Assembly (NCBI RefSeq): GCF_008151785.1
Contig: NZ_CP036523.1
Location: 372,001-436,000, forward strand
DNA: 64,000 bases
Source: Peptacetobacter hiranonis
GTDB lineage: Bacteria > Bacillota > Clostridia > Peptostreptococcales > Peptostreptococcaceae
Direction: 5' to 3'
Below the pieces are notes generated by a model. The model saw nothing but the letters and a program-made list of their open reading frames with translations, did no database searches and was not told the DNA's origin. Every line of letters starts with the position of its first letter. Position 1 is the first letter of the stretch. Below are positions 8,109 through 21,220 of this stretch, piece by piece. The translations under genes were made by a program, and so were the position numbers.

Positions 8109-8984
8109 ATGGCAGAAAGAATAACAGGATACACAGAATTAATAGGGTTAATGGCTTACCCAATAAGACATTCAAGTTCACCAGCAATGCAGAATGAAGC
8201 TTTTGCAAAATTAGGTTTAGACTATGCATACTTAGCATTTGAAGTAGATAACGATACTTTAGAAGATGCTATAACAGGTCTTAGAGCATTAAAGATGAGA
8301 GGATCAAATGTTTCAATGCCTAACAAAACTGTAGTTCATAAATATTTAGATGAATTATCACCAGCTGCAGAAATGTGTGGAGCAGTAAATACAATAGTAA
8401 ACGATAACGGTAAATTAACAGGACATATAACAGATGGTATAGGATATATGCAGTCATTAAAAGATAATGATATAGATGTTATAGGTAAAAAAATGACAAT
8501 AGTTGGTGCAGGTGGAGCTGCAACAGCAATAGAAATACAGGCAGCACTTGATGGTGTAGCAGAAATATCTATATTCAATAGAAAAGATGAATTTTGGTCA
8601 AATGCAGAAAAAACTGTAGAAAAAATAAACACAAAAACAAATTGTAAAGCTACATTATATGATTTAGCAGACTTAGATAAATTAAAAGAAGAAATAGAAG
8701 ATAGTTATCTATTTGCAAATGCAACAGGAATGGGAATGAAACCACTTGAAGGACAGACTTATATACCAGATAAATCATTCTTTAGAAAAGATTTAATAGT
8801 TACAGATGTTGTTTATTTCCCAAGAGAAACAGAAATGTTAAGAATGGCTAAAGAAGTTGGATGCAAAACAATGAATGGTTTAGGAATGATGTTATTCCAG
8901 GGATCAGCAGCATTTGAATTATGGACTGGACAGCCAATGCCAATAGAATATATGAAAGAAACTTTAGGTATAAAATACGAATAA
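8109..8984 (+). CDS. Quinate/shikimate dehydrogenase (AroE/YdiB family)
   Basis: 291 residues from ATG 8109, which has GGAGG at 8096-8100; a TTG at 8094 is in frame but lies across that SD. The enzyme interconverts shikimate and 3-dehydroshikimate (or quinate and 3-dehydroquinate). Substrate and catalytic residues are visible: HSSSP (21-25), N-K73-T and T-D109-G. The nucleotide loop is GAGGAA (133-138). The sequence after it, FNRKDEFW, lacks the basic NRTxxR pattern usual in NADP-specific AroE, suggesting the YdiB-like class that can use NAD. It leads the plus-strand cluster with the MFS and AroD genes and has a LysR operator upstream, fitting a catabolic role rather than chorismate synthesis. 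Confidence 0.85.
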   Translation: MAERITGYTELIGLMAYPIRHSSSPAMQNEAFAKLGLDYAYLAFEVDNDTLEDAITGLRALKMRGSNVSMPNKTVVHKYLDELSPAAEMCGAVNTIVNDNGKLTGHITDGIGYMQSLKDNDIDVIGKKMTIVGAGGAATAIEIQAALDGVAEISIFNRKDEFWSNAEKTVEKINTKTNCKATLYDLADLDKLKEEIEDSYLFANATGMGMKPLEGQTYIPDKSFFRKDLIVTDVVYFPRETEMLRMAKEVGCKTMNGLGMMLFQGSAAFELWTGQPMPIEYMKETLGIKYE

Positions 8985-9073
8985 AAAATAGAAATAAATA
9001 TAAAAACTAGGAATAGATATAAAACTAAAAAAGGGTAGATTCAAAAAATATTAGGAAATGGACGGATTTAAAT

Positions 9074-10285
9074 ATGGAAAATACTCAGACACAGGAAAAG
9101 AAATTATACTCAAGTGTATTTATACTGTATCTTAACTACTTTATACATGGTATAGGTTGTAGTATATTAGGACAGCAGGTTATAAAAGAATCATTAGCTA
9201 TGCAGTGGAATTCATCAGTAGATTCAGTTACTATGATAGCTGCAGCATTAGGCCTTGGAAGACTTATAACACTTCCATTCTCAGGACCGATATCAGATAA
9301 ATTAGGAAGAAGAATATGTTCTCTTATAGGTGTAGCATCTTATGCAATATTCTTTATAGGATTAGCATTTTCACCAAATGTTCAGGTTGCTTATATAGTA
9401 GCTATATTAGGTGGGGTAGCAAACTCATTCCTTGATACAGGGGTAATACCAGCATGTGTTGAAATACTTGCTCCAAAATCAGGACTTGCTACAATGCTTA
9501 CAAAATTATTCATATCAGCAGCTCAGTTATTATTACCAATAACTCTTGGATTATTTGCAACAAACAATATATCTTACTCAACATTTATGATAGGTTGTGC
9601 AGTTGCTTTAGTAGTGATAGGTTTATTAGTTACTAGAATAAAGCTTCCAGAAACTAAGGTTGAAAAAGGGGAAAAAGCTCCTGGTCTTATGGAAAATATA
9701 AAACACACTAAATTTACAAAAGAAAGTTTAGCTTTAATAGCTATAGGATTTACATGTACAGCTACATTCCAGTTATGGTTAAACTGTGCTCAGACTTTTG
9801 GGACAGAAGTGGCGGGAATGCGGGATGCTGGACAGATGCAGGTATGGTACTCAGCAGGTACAATAGTTGCGATAATACTTACTTCAATACTTGTAAACAA
9901 AATAAAAGAAGTTAGATTCTTATTCTTATACCCATTAATATCTTTAGCGATGTTAGTGGCGGTATTAATGATAAAAACTCCAGCAATATGTATGATAGGA
10001 TCATTTGTTATAGGTTATTCAGCAGCAGGTGGTGTTTTACAACTTGCAACAGCTACAGTAAATGATTTATTCCCTAAAATAAAAGGAACAATAACAAGTA
10101 TAATAATGATAGCTTCATCATTATCAAACTATACTATATTAACAGCTGCTGGTAAAATAGGTGCAACAAGTGGACCAGAAGCAGTTATGATGATGAACAT
10201 AGTTATAACAGCTATAGGTGTTTTACTTGCACTTCTAGTAAATATGAGATTTTCTAAATTAGAAGAAGCAGCTAGAGAAAATTAG
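9074..10285 (+). CDS. MFS transporter (probable cyclic-acid uptake)
   Basis: 403 residues with about 12 predicted membrane segments and the major-facilitator motif A between helices 2 and 3 (GPISDKLGRR, about 75-84). The N-terminus ENTQTQEKKLYSSVFILYLNYFIHGIG is cytoplasmic followed by helix 1. It lies between the AroE-type and AroD-type genes on the same strand, so quinate, shikimate or a related acid is the likely substrate; this is inference from context. The SD before ATG 9074 is poor (AGGAAATGGA, distant), suggesting modest translation. The 89-bp gap from the aroE-like gene has no clear terminator. Confidence 0.75.
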   Translation: MENTQTQEKKLYSSVFILYLNYFIHGIGCSILGQQVIKESLAMQWNSSVDSVTMIAAALGLGRLITLPFSGPISDKLGRRICSLIGVASYAIFFIGLAFSPNVQVAYIVAILGGVANSFLDTGVIPACVEILAPKSGLATMLTKLFISAAQLLLPITLGLFATNNISYSTFMIGCAVALVVIGLLVTRIKLPETKVEKGEKAPGLMENIKHTKFTKESLALIAIGFTCTATFQLWLNCAQTFGTEVAGMRDAGQMQVWYSAGTIVAIILTSILVNKIKEVRFLFLYPLISLAMLVAVLMIKTPAICMIGSFVIGYSAAGGVLQLATATVNDLFPKIKGTITSIIMIASSLSNYTILTAAGKIGATSGPEAVMMMNIVITAIGVLLALLVNMRFSKLEEAAREN

Positions 10286-10437
10286 TATAATAAAGTATAA
10301 AATAGTAGAAAAGAAAACATAGACAAACATAGAAATGGTAGGATATATTTTAAATTAATATAGTTAGAGTATATCGTATAAATAAAAGGAAATAAGGTTA
10401 TTAAAATAAAAATAGAGTTAGATTTATGGAGGAAAGT

Positions 10438-11199
10438 ATGAATACTTGTAAAATAAGAAACATAGTATTAGGAGAAGGGACTCCTAAAGTATGTGTGCCG
10501 ATAGTAGGAAAGACAAAAGAAGAAATAATAGATTCAGCTAAAAAAATAAATGAAGTTGGAGCAGATATAGTAGAGTTCAGGGTTGACTGGTTTGATGATA
10601 TATTTGACTTTGGAAAAACAGAAGAAGTTTTAAAAGAACTTAGAGAAACTTTAGGAGAAACTCCAATATTATTCACTTTCAGAACTTCAAAAGAAGGTGG
10701 AGAAAAGGCAATAGAAGCAGATAAATATGTTGAATTAAATATAAATGCTGCAAAAACTGGATTAGTAGATGCAGTTGATGTTGAAGCATTTACAGGAGAT
10801 GAATATGTTAAAGCTGTTGTAGAAGCAGCTCATGAAAATGGAGTAAAAGTAGTTGGATCAAACCACGATTTCGACAAAACTCCAGAAAAAGACGATATAG
10901 TAGGTAGATTAAGAAAAATGCAGGAATTAGGAGTAGATGTGCCTAAGATAGCGGTTATGCCTCAGAATAAAAAAGATGTGATAACTCTTCTTGCAGCAAC
11001 TGAAGAAATGTACACTAACTACGCTGATAGACCTATAATAACAATGTCAATGGCAGGAACAGGAGCTATAAGTAGATTAAGTGGAGAGGCATTTGGATCA
11101 GCACTTACTTTCGGAGCTGTAGGTAAAGTATCTGCTCCAGGACAGATAAATGTTGAAGATTTAAAAACTGTTTTAAATATAGTACACGCTAGTTTATAA
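10438..11199 (+). CDS. aroD: 3-dehydroquinate dehydratase, type I
   Basis: 253 residues from ATG 10438, preceded by GGAGG; an in-frame ATG at 10426 overlaps that SD and is less likely. Type I dehydroquinases convert 3-dehydroquinate and 3-dehydroshikimate through a Schiff base. The catalytic H143 (SNHDFDKTP) and K170 (VPKIAVMP) are present, as are the substrate-binding blocks EFRVD (46-50), FRTSKEGGE (81-89) and SRLSGEAFG (212-220). The fold is an 8-stranded barrel acting in the cytosol. Clustered with an AroE-type dehydrogenase, transporters and a LysR regulator, it more likely serves quinate/shikimate use than aromatic biosynthesis. No 3-dehydroshikimate dehydratase (QuiC) gene lies in the window. 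Confidence 0.92.
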   Translation: MNTCKIRNIVLGEGTPKVCVPIVGKTKEEIIDSAKKINEVGADIVEFRVDWFDDIFDFGKTEEVLKELRETLGETPILFTFRTSKEGGEKAIEADKYVELNINAAKTGLVDAVDVEAFTGDEYVKAVVEAAHENGVKVVGSNHDFDKTPEKDDIVGRLRKMQELGVDVPKIAVMPQNKKDVITLLAATEEMYTNYADRPIITMSMAGTGAISRLSGEAFGSALTFGAVGKVSAPGQINVEDLKTVLNIVHASL

Positions 11200-11226
11200 T
11201 ACTTAAAAATATATAATTGTAGTGAA

Positions 11227-11300
11227 TACGCCCTTTTCAAGTGCTATTGATTTATTGAATTAAATTGAAGGATATAAATTAATACATTTGAAAGGGCGTA
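11227..11300. repeat. Long inverted repeat between aroD and the TRAP genes
   Basis: Arms at 11227-11243 (TACGCCCTTTTCAAGTG) and 11285-11300 (CATTTGAAAGGGCGTA) pair over about 15 bp with one mismatch and one bulge, separated by 41 nt. No T-run follows the second arm. It could be a terminator-like 3' structure or a protein-binding site upstream of the TRAP operon. Confidence 0.45.
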
Positions 11301-11417
11301 ATTAATAAAAATTTTTGAATGGGATTATAATGTTTTAAAAAGTCATTTATTTAACAATTTAAAATGCGAAAATAAATGAAAATTGTAGTTTGTTTAAGTT
11401 TGAAAGGAGATATGGCG

Positions 11418-11906
11418 GTGAAAAAGATAATACCGGATAGATTTGAAGAGGTTTTGCTGGTTTTACTTTTAATAAGTATGACCTTAGTGTTGGGGGTTCA
11501 AATTATAGCTAGATATGTATTCCAAAATTCACTAACATGGTCTGAGGAGTTAGTCAGATATTTATTTATATGGTCAGCTTTTTTAGGCGTACCTTATTGT
11601 ATAAATAAAGGAACATCATTAAAAGTTGTACAGTTCATAGATTATTTACCAGCAAAATTTAAAAATATCGTATTAATGATAGATAGAGTCTTAATGGTTT
11701 TATTTTTTGCTTTGGTGTTTATTTTTGGATTTTTAGTTGTTAAAAACTCATTTTTAAGTGGGCAGAGAAGTCCAGCTTTAGGATTACCGATGTATATAGT
11801 CTATTTATCTGTAGTTGTAGGTTCTGGCTTAGCTATAGTTAGGGTAATTGAAAAAATTGTATTATGTTTAAAGAATAAAGATGAAAGAATAAAGTCGGAT
11901 TTTTAG
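11418..11906 (+). CDS. TRAP transporter small membrane subunit (DctQ-like)
   Basis: 162 residues from GTG 11418. The AAGGAG at 11404-11409 is 8 nt from this GTG but only 2 nt from the in-frame ATG at 11412, so the GTG is preferred. Four predicted membrane helices and the family motif LTWSEELVRYLFIWSAFLGVPYCINKGTSLKV (starting near residue 39) identify a DctQ subunit. DctQ, DctM and DctP form a sodium-driven importer for organic acids. It is 9 nt from dctM. Substrate is unknown; proximity to the aroD cluster suggests a cyclic or aromatic carboxylate, though the TRAP operon has its own upstream gap. Confidence 0.85.
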   Translation: MKKIIPDRFEEVLLVLLLISMTLVLGVQIIARYVFQNSLTWSEELVRYLFIWSAFLGVPYCINKGTSLKVVQFIDYLPAKFKNIVLMIDRVLMVLFFALVFIFGFLVVKNSFLSGQRSPALGLPMYIVYLSVVVGSGLAIVRVIEKIVLCLKNKDERIKSDF

Positions 11907-11915
11907 GAGGTTATT

Positions 11916-13205
11916 ATGGCAGTAGGAGTTTTAATGTTTTTATTTGTACTTTTGCTAATTGCTGGGCTACCGGTTGGTGCAGTACTTGGTTCAATTAGTA
12001 TATTGCCTAATTTAGCGAATCCTTGGTTTCCGGCAGATGCACAGTATATTATAAGATCTATGATAAATGGAGTTAATAGTTTACCTATTTTAGCGGTACC
12101 GATGTTTATATTGTCGGGAAATATTATGGCTAGAGGAAAGATTTCTGAGAAATTGTTTGATTTCTTTGCATATTTTGTATCAGATAAGACAGCAGGATTA
12201 CCTATAGCAGTTATTTGTACTTGTTTGTTTTATGGAGCTATTTCAGGCTCTGGCCCTGCAACTACTGCAGCAGTAGGAGCTATGACAATTCCAATATTGG
12301 CAAGAGCGGGTTATAAGAAGGAATTCAGCACAGCGCTTGTTGCAGTTGCTGGAGGGATAGGTGTTATAATTCCACCCTCTATTCCGTTTATTTTCTATGG
12401 GCAGGCATCAGGTTCATCTGTGTCTGATTTGTTTAAGGCAGGTATAATTCCGGGGCTACTTATAGGATTTGCACTTATGGTTTATTCTTGGATGTACTGT
12501 AAGAAATATGGTGAAGATAAGGAAAAATTAAACGAGTATAGAGATAGTCTTAAAGCTATGGGATTTTTAAATTTAGTTAAGGATAGTTTTCTAGCTTTAG
12601 TATGTCCTATAATTGTTCTTGGTTCTATATATAGTGGGATAGCTTCTCCAACAGAGGCGGCAGTTATATCTGTGTTTTATGCACTTATACTTTCTGTTTG
12701 TGTGTATAAAACGCTTAAAATTAAAGATGTTTGGGATGTTTTAGTGGAGTCAGTGAAAACTTATTCTACTATATTATTTATAATAGCAGCTGCGACTGCT
12801 TTTTCTAGGGTATTGATTTTCTTAAAGGTACCTGAAATGATGACAGATATGATTACAGGTTCTGTGTCTAGTAAGTTTGTTCTTTTAATTTTGATAAATT
12901 TACTTTTATTATTTGTAGGTATGATTATGGATACTACACCTGCGATTTTAATTTTGACACCGATACTTTTACCAATAGTACAGAGCTACGGAATGGATCC
13001 AATTCACTTTGGTATTATGATGGTTGTCAACTTGGCGATAGGATTTGTAACTCCTCCACTTGGTGTAAATTTATTTGTTGCGAGTACAATAACAAATATA
13101 AAGATGGAAGAGATTATAAAGAGTGCAATTCCATTTATAATTGCATTCTTGGTGGTGCTAGTATTGATAACATTCATACCTCAGCTGAGTTTGGCTCTGC
13201 TATAG
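11916..13205 (+). CDS. TRAP transporter large membrane subunit (DctM-like)
   Basis: 429 residues with roughly 12 predicted membrane segments. The family signature is clear: FYGAISGSGPATTAAVGAMTIPILARAGYKKEFSTALVAVAGGIGVIIPPSIPFIFYG (about 107-164). A second typical block is GMIMDTTPAILILTPILLPI (about 339-358). It is the ion-coupled transport channel of the TRAP importer. ATG 11916 has an AGGAGG SD, and dctP follows 20 nt after the stop. Codon use has more TTG, GTT and GGT than the aroE-like and aroD genes upstream, so this operon may have a separate history. Confidence 0.93.
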   Translation: MAVGVLMFLFVLLLIAGLPVGAVLGSISILPNLANPWFPADAQYIIRSMINGVNSLPILAVPMFILSGNIMARGKISEKLFDFFAYFVSDKTAGLPIAVICTCLFYGAISGSGPATTAAVGAMTIPILARAGYKKEFSTALVAVAGGIGVIIPPSIPFIFYGQASGSSVSDLFKAGIIPGLLIGFALMVYSWMYCKKYGEDKEKLNEYRDSLKAMGFLNLVKDSFLALVCPIIVLGSIYSGIASPTEAAVISVFYALILSVCVYKTLKIKDVWDVLVESVKTYSTILFIIAAATAFSRVLIFLKVPEMMTDMITGSVSSKFVLLILINLLLLFVGMIMDTTPAILILTPILLPIVQSYGMDPIHFGIMMVVNLAIGFVTPPLGVNLFVASTITNIKMEEIIKSAIPFIIAFLVVLVLITFIPQLSLALL

Positions 13206-13225
13206 GTTTCTAGGAGGTGAAATTT

Positions 13226-14290
13226 TTGAACAGAAAGACGAATTTATTTGCTAAAAAGTTTAAAAAGTTAATATCTTTGGGAGTTTTATCTGTTTTAGCC
13301 TTTTCTATGGTAGGGTGTTCTTCGTTGGATACTGCAGAGAGAAGGGAAAAATCTGCTAGAACTGGAGAGAATATTACTCTTTATGCAGCTTGTGATTCTG
13401 GTGCAGATACTGTTACAGCAAAGTTTATGAGAGATTTTGCAAAGAGAGTAGAGGAGAAATCTGGTGGAAAGATAAAGGTAGAGACATATAGCGATTCACA
13501 GGTCGGAGGAGATAGTGAAATTTTTGAGGCTTGCCAAGGAGGAAATATAAGTTTTGTTTTTCAGGCAACTTCACCACAGGTTTCTTTTATTCCCGAAGCA
13601 GCTGTGTTAGATGCTCCTATGGCATTTGATAATATTGAGATTGCTAGAAAGGTTCTTGATGGAGAGCTTTTTGAAAAGTTGAAGAAGTATTATAGTGAGA
13701 AGGGGGTCGAGCTTCTTGGGATTGCAGATCAAGGATTTAGGGAGACTACTTCTAATAAGAGAATAGAGAAGTTGAGTGATTTTAAGGGATTAAAGATAAG
13801 AACTATGGAAAATCCATATCATATAAAATTTTGGAAAGCTTTGGGTGCAAATCCTACACCGATGTCTTATTCTGAGGTGTATATAGGACTTCAGCAAGGA
13901 ACTATAGATGCTCAGGAAAATCCCCTTGAGGCTATAATTGTTCCAAGATTTTATGAGCAACAGGATTATCTTGTAAATACTAATCATTTTATACATCCTG
14001 TTACTTGTATTGCTTCGTCTAAGGTTATGGATTCTCTTACTGAAGAGGAGAAAAAAATTGTTTATGAGGCGGCTGAGGAGTCTAAGATATGGGCGAGAAA
14101 TACTACAGATAATCAGCTTGATGATAGGCTTGAGGTTATAAAAGAAAGTGGTACCGAGATTATAAATCTTGATAAGAAAACAGTTGATGATATGAAAAAG
14201 GCAAGTGAGTTTGTTTGGACTGATATTGAAAATAATCTTGGAAGTGATTTGATAGATACACTTAGAGCAGAAATTGAAAAGTATAACTAG
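13226..14290 (+). CDS. TRAP transporter solute-binding lipoprotein (DctP-like)
   Basis: 354 residues from TTG 13226, chosen because AGGAGG at 13212-13217 lies 8 nt upstream; an in-frame GTG at 13217 overlaps the SD. A signal peptide (KKLISLGVLSVLAFSMVGC) ends in a lipobox with the lipidated Cys, so the receptor is anchored outside the membrane. The family region GLKIRTMENPYHIKFWKALGANPTPMSYSEVYIGLQQGTIDAQENP contains the Arg that usually binds the substrate carboxylate. It ends the TRAP operon; a terminator follows at 14365-14394. The exact ligand cannot be told from sequence. Confidence 0.92.
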   Translation: MNRKTNLFAKKFKKLISLGVLSVLAFSMVGCSSLDTAERREKSARTGENITLYAACDSGADTVTAKFMRDFAKRVEEKSGGKIKVETYSDSQVGGDSEIFEACQGGNISFVFQATSPQVSFIPEAAVLDAPMAFDNIEIARKVLDGELFEKLKKYYSEKGVELLGIADQGFRETTSNKRIEKLSDFKGLKIRTMENPYHIKFWKALGANPTPMSYSEVYIGLQQGTIDAQENPLEAIIVPRFYEQQDYLVNTNHFIHPVTCIASSKVMDSLTEEEKKIVYEAAEESKIWARNTTDNQLDDRLEVIKESGTEIINLDKKTVDDMKKASEFVWTDIENNLGSDLIDTLRAEIEKYN

Positions 14291-14364
14291 ATTACGTTTA
14301 ATAGGTTTTATTTTAAAATTAGACAAAGTAGTTTAGTTGATATATAATAAGTTGATATAGGGGA

Positions 14365-14394
14365 GAGGGCTAATTAATTATGCCCTCTTTTTTT
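14365..14394 (+). terminator. Rho-independent terminator of the TRAP operon
   Basis: GAGGGC-N11-GCCCTC stem followed by seven T residues. Confidence 0.88.
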
Positions 14395-14432
14395 GCTAGT
14401 GGGGACTAGCTTTTGAAAGGGATGAATAGATA

Positions 14433-15203
14433 ATGAAGTATAAGGATAGAAATTTGGTTTTAAATTTTAGTAATACGTATTCTAAAAAGGTTGCTAATTG
14501 TTTAGAAGATACGGATTGGATAGATTGTTCTGATATATCTGGAACAAATATGTATTGTACAGATGATGCAGCTGATGAAATAAAAAGAAGATTAGAAGAA
14601 TACAGTCCAAAAGGAGTACATTTTATTGATTCTGGGAATTATCATTATATGACAGAGTTTTTTGTAGAAAAGTTGGATTGTAAGTTTTCTCTTGTTCTTT
14701 TTGATTATCATAATGATATGCAGGTTCCGATGCTCCATAGTTTTACGAGTTGTGGGGATTGGGCGAGAGAAGTATTAGAGAAAAATGATAATTTAGAGCA
14801 GTTGATTTTGATAGGTCCAAGCCAAAAGAATATAGATGAAATAGAAGGATTGGCAAAGGATAAATTTGAAAAGCTAGTGTGTATAAGTCTTAGGGATTTA
14901 GAAAGGCATAAGGCGGAGGAAAAATTAGAGTGCGTAAAAGATGATGTTCCACTTTATGTTTCTATAGATAAGGATGTTTTGAGCAACTATTATGCTAGGA
15001 CTAATTGGAATCAGGGAAAGATGTCTATAGATTTGTTAGAGAGAATATTAAAGAGATTTTTGATAGATAATGATATTATAGGAGCAGATGTTTGTGGTGA
15101 ACGGAATCCATATGAGCCAATACCGGAGTTTATAGAAGATAGGGCAATTAATAAAAAAACTAATAAGTTGCTTTATGATATTTTGACTAAAGTTATTGGC
15201 TAG
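14433..15203 (+). CDS. Arginase/agmatinase-family (ureohydrolase) enzyme
   Basis: 256 residues, shorter than typical arginases (about 300). The binuclear metal-site ligands are all present: H71 (GNYHY, where GGDHS is usual), D91-x-H93-x-D95 (DYHND) and D179-x-D181 (SIDKD). This predicts a Mn-dependent hydrolase acting on a guanidino or related C-N bond. The first metal motif is divergent, and I cannot tell agmatinase, formiminoglutamase or another activity apart. It follows the TRAP terminator and is 53 nt before the siroheme gene. Translation starts at ATG 14433 behind GAAAGGG. Confidence 0.7.
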   Translation: MKYKDRNLVLNFSNTYSKKVANCLEDTDWIDCSDISGTNMYCTDDAADEIKRRLEEYSPKGVHFIDSGNYHYMTEFFVEKLDCKFSLVLFDYHNDMQVPMLHSFTSCGDWAREVLEKNDNLEQLILIGPSQKNIDEIEGLAKDKFEKLVCISLRDLERHKAEEKLECVKDDVPLYVSIDKDVLSNYYARTNWNQGKMSIDLLERILKRFLIDNDIIGADVCGERNPYEPIPEFIEDRAINKKTNKLLYDILTKVIG

Positions 15204-15256
15204 ATGAGGTTTTGATTGTATAATTTTAGGGGAAATTTTGAAAAGAGGTGAATGTA

Positions 15257-15841
15257 TTGTTTTATCCAGTAAATTTAAATTTAGATAATATGGAAATAAT
15301 AATAGTTGGTGGCGGAAATGTAGCTTTAAGAAAGTGTATGAATTTTTTAGACTTTGGAAAAAGTGTTACTGTTTTAGCACCAGAATTTGATAGTAGATTT
15401 TTGGAACTTGGAAATAAGGTTGATTTGATAAATGATATTTTTAAAGAGGAATATATAGATAAGTTTGATATTGTTGTTGCAGCTACAGATGATAAAGAGG
15501 TTAATGAGGAGATTGCTTGTATATGTAGAAAAAAGTCTAAATTGATAAATGTAGTAGATAGCAGAGATTTATCTGATTTTACTGTTTCTTCTTATGTGAA
15601 AAGAGGAGATTTATTGATAGGAATATCTACTGGAGGAAAAATTCCAGCTTTATCTGCAAAAATTAGAAGAGATTTAGAAGAAATTTATGATGAGTCTTTT
15701 GCTGAGTATGTAGATTTATTGGGGGAACTGAGAGAAAAAATTATAAAAAAATATGAAGATAAAACAGAAAGAAAAGAAGTGCTAAAAGCGTTGGTAAAAC
15801 TAGATATAGAAGAATTAAAAGAAATCGAAAAAAATATATAA
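15257..15841 (+). CDS. Precorrin-2 dehydrogenase / sirohydrochlorin ferrochelatase domain protein
   Basis: 194 residues from TTG 15257 (MFYPVNLNLDNMEIIIVGGGNVALRK), placed 6 nt after AGAGGTG; the in-frame GTG at 15248 overlaps that SD. The N-terminal NAD-binding Rossmann motif GGGNVA is followed by AATDD and SRDLSDFTVSSYVKRGDLLIGISTGGKIPALSAKIRRDLE, the Met8/CysG N-domain signature. It oxidises precorrin-2 to sirohydrochlorin and may insert Fe or Co, feeding siroheme or cobalamin synthesis. It lacks the CysG methyltransferase domain. The rRNA operon follows, with no obvious terminator in between. Confidence 0.88.
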   Translation: MFYPVNLNLDNMEIIIVGGGNVALRKCMNFLDFGKSVTVLAPEFDSRFLELGNKVDLINDIFKEEYIDKFDIVVAATDDKEVNEEIACICRKKSKLINVVDSRDLSDFTVSSYVKRGDLLIGISTGGKIPALSAKIRRDLEEIYDESFAEYVDLLGELREKIIKKYEDKTERKEVLKALVKLDIEELKEIEKNI

Positions 15842-15885
15842 ATTACTTGTTGATGAAAAAATTAAAAAAAGTTTTTAAAAAAGTG

Positions 15886-15914
15886 TTGACGTAAAGTGTG
15901 AAAGCTGATATTAT
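15886..15914 (+). promoter_or_regulatory. rRNA operon promoter
   Basis: TTGACG at 15886-15891, 17-nt spacer, TATTAT at 15909-15914; TATAAT at 15912-15917 overlaps as an alternative with a long 20-nt spacer. Only one promoter is visible. Confidence 0.75.
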
Positions 15915-15973
15915 AATACTTGTCCTTGAGAGAGGGCAAGAAAATAAAAAATAAAACGAAAGTTTTAAATGAA

Positions 15974-17688
<1,715 letters not shown>

Positions 17689-17706
17689 CTTATACAAACT
17701 TAATAT

Positions 17707-17782
17707 GGGGGTGTAGCTCAGTTGGGAGAGCACTTGCCTTGCAAGCAAGGGGTCAGGAGTTCGAATCTCCTCATCTCCACCA
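17707..17782 (+). tRNA. tRNA-Ala (TGC)
   Basis: A 76-nt tRNA in the 16S-23S spacer with encoded CCA. The anticodon stem CTTGC/GCAAG encloses the loop CTTGCAA with anticodon TGC at 17740-17742; the T loop is TTCGAAT. The acceptor stem GGGGGTG pairs with CATCTCC using two G-U pairs. Confidence 0.96.
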
Positions 17783-17790
17783 TTTGTACT

Positions 17791-20829
<3,039 letters not shown>

Positions 20830-20854
20830 GAGTACAATCTCTGAAAATAAAGAT

Positions 20855-20974
<120 letters not shown>

Positions 20975-20976
20975 AT

Positions 20977-21054
20977 CTTTTTTTATTTTTTGATTTTACA
21001 ATAACACAATGAAAAGACGGTATACCAAATAAAAATAGGTAGCCGTCTTTTTTT
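20977..21054 (+). terminator. Terminators of the rRNA operon
   Basis: A T-run follows directly after 5S (20977-20998). A classic terminator then stands at 21012-21054: AAAAGACGG arm, TATACC/GGTA inner pairs, CCGTCTTTT arm, T-run. Confidence 0.85.
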
Positions 21055-21220
21055 GTGTAAATTAAAAATAAATTATTTGAACTGTTAGTAAAATGGTATT
21101 TTGTGTATAAAAATGGGTATAAGTAAAAGGATAAAAAATATTTAATAATTGAATAATAAATATAAAGTAGGATACTAATAAAAATATATAATCTAGAATT
21201 GATTTCAAAGGAGGAATATT

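Noticed and set aside
8109-11199. Shikimate biosynthesis operon
   Set aside because: Only aroE-type and aroD genes are present, with transporters and a LysR regulator and no aroA, aroB, aroC or aroK; a catabolic role fits better.
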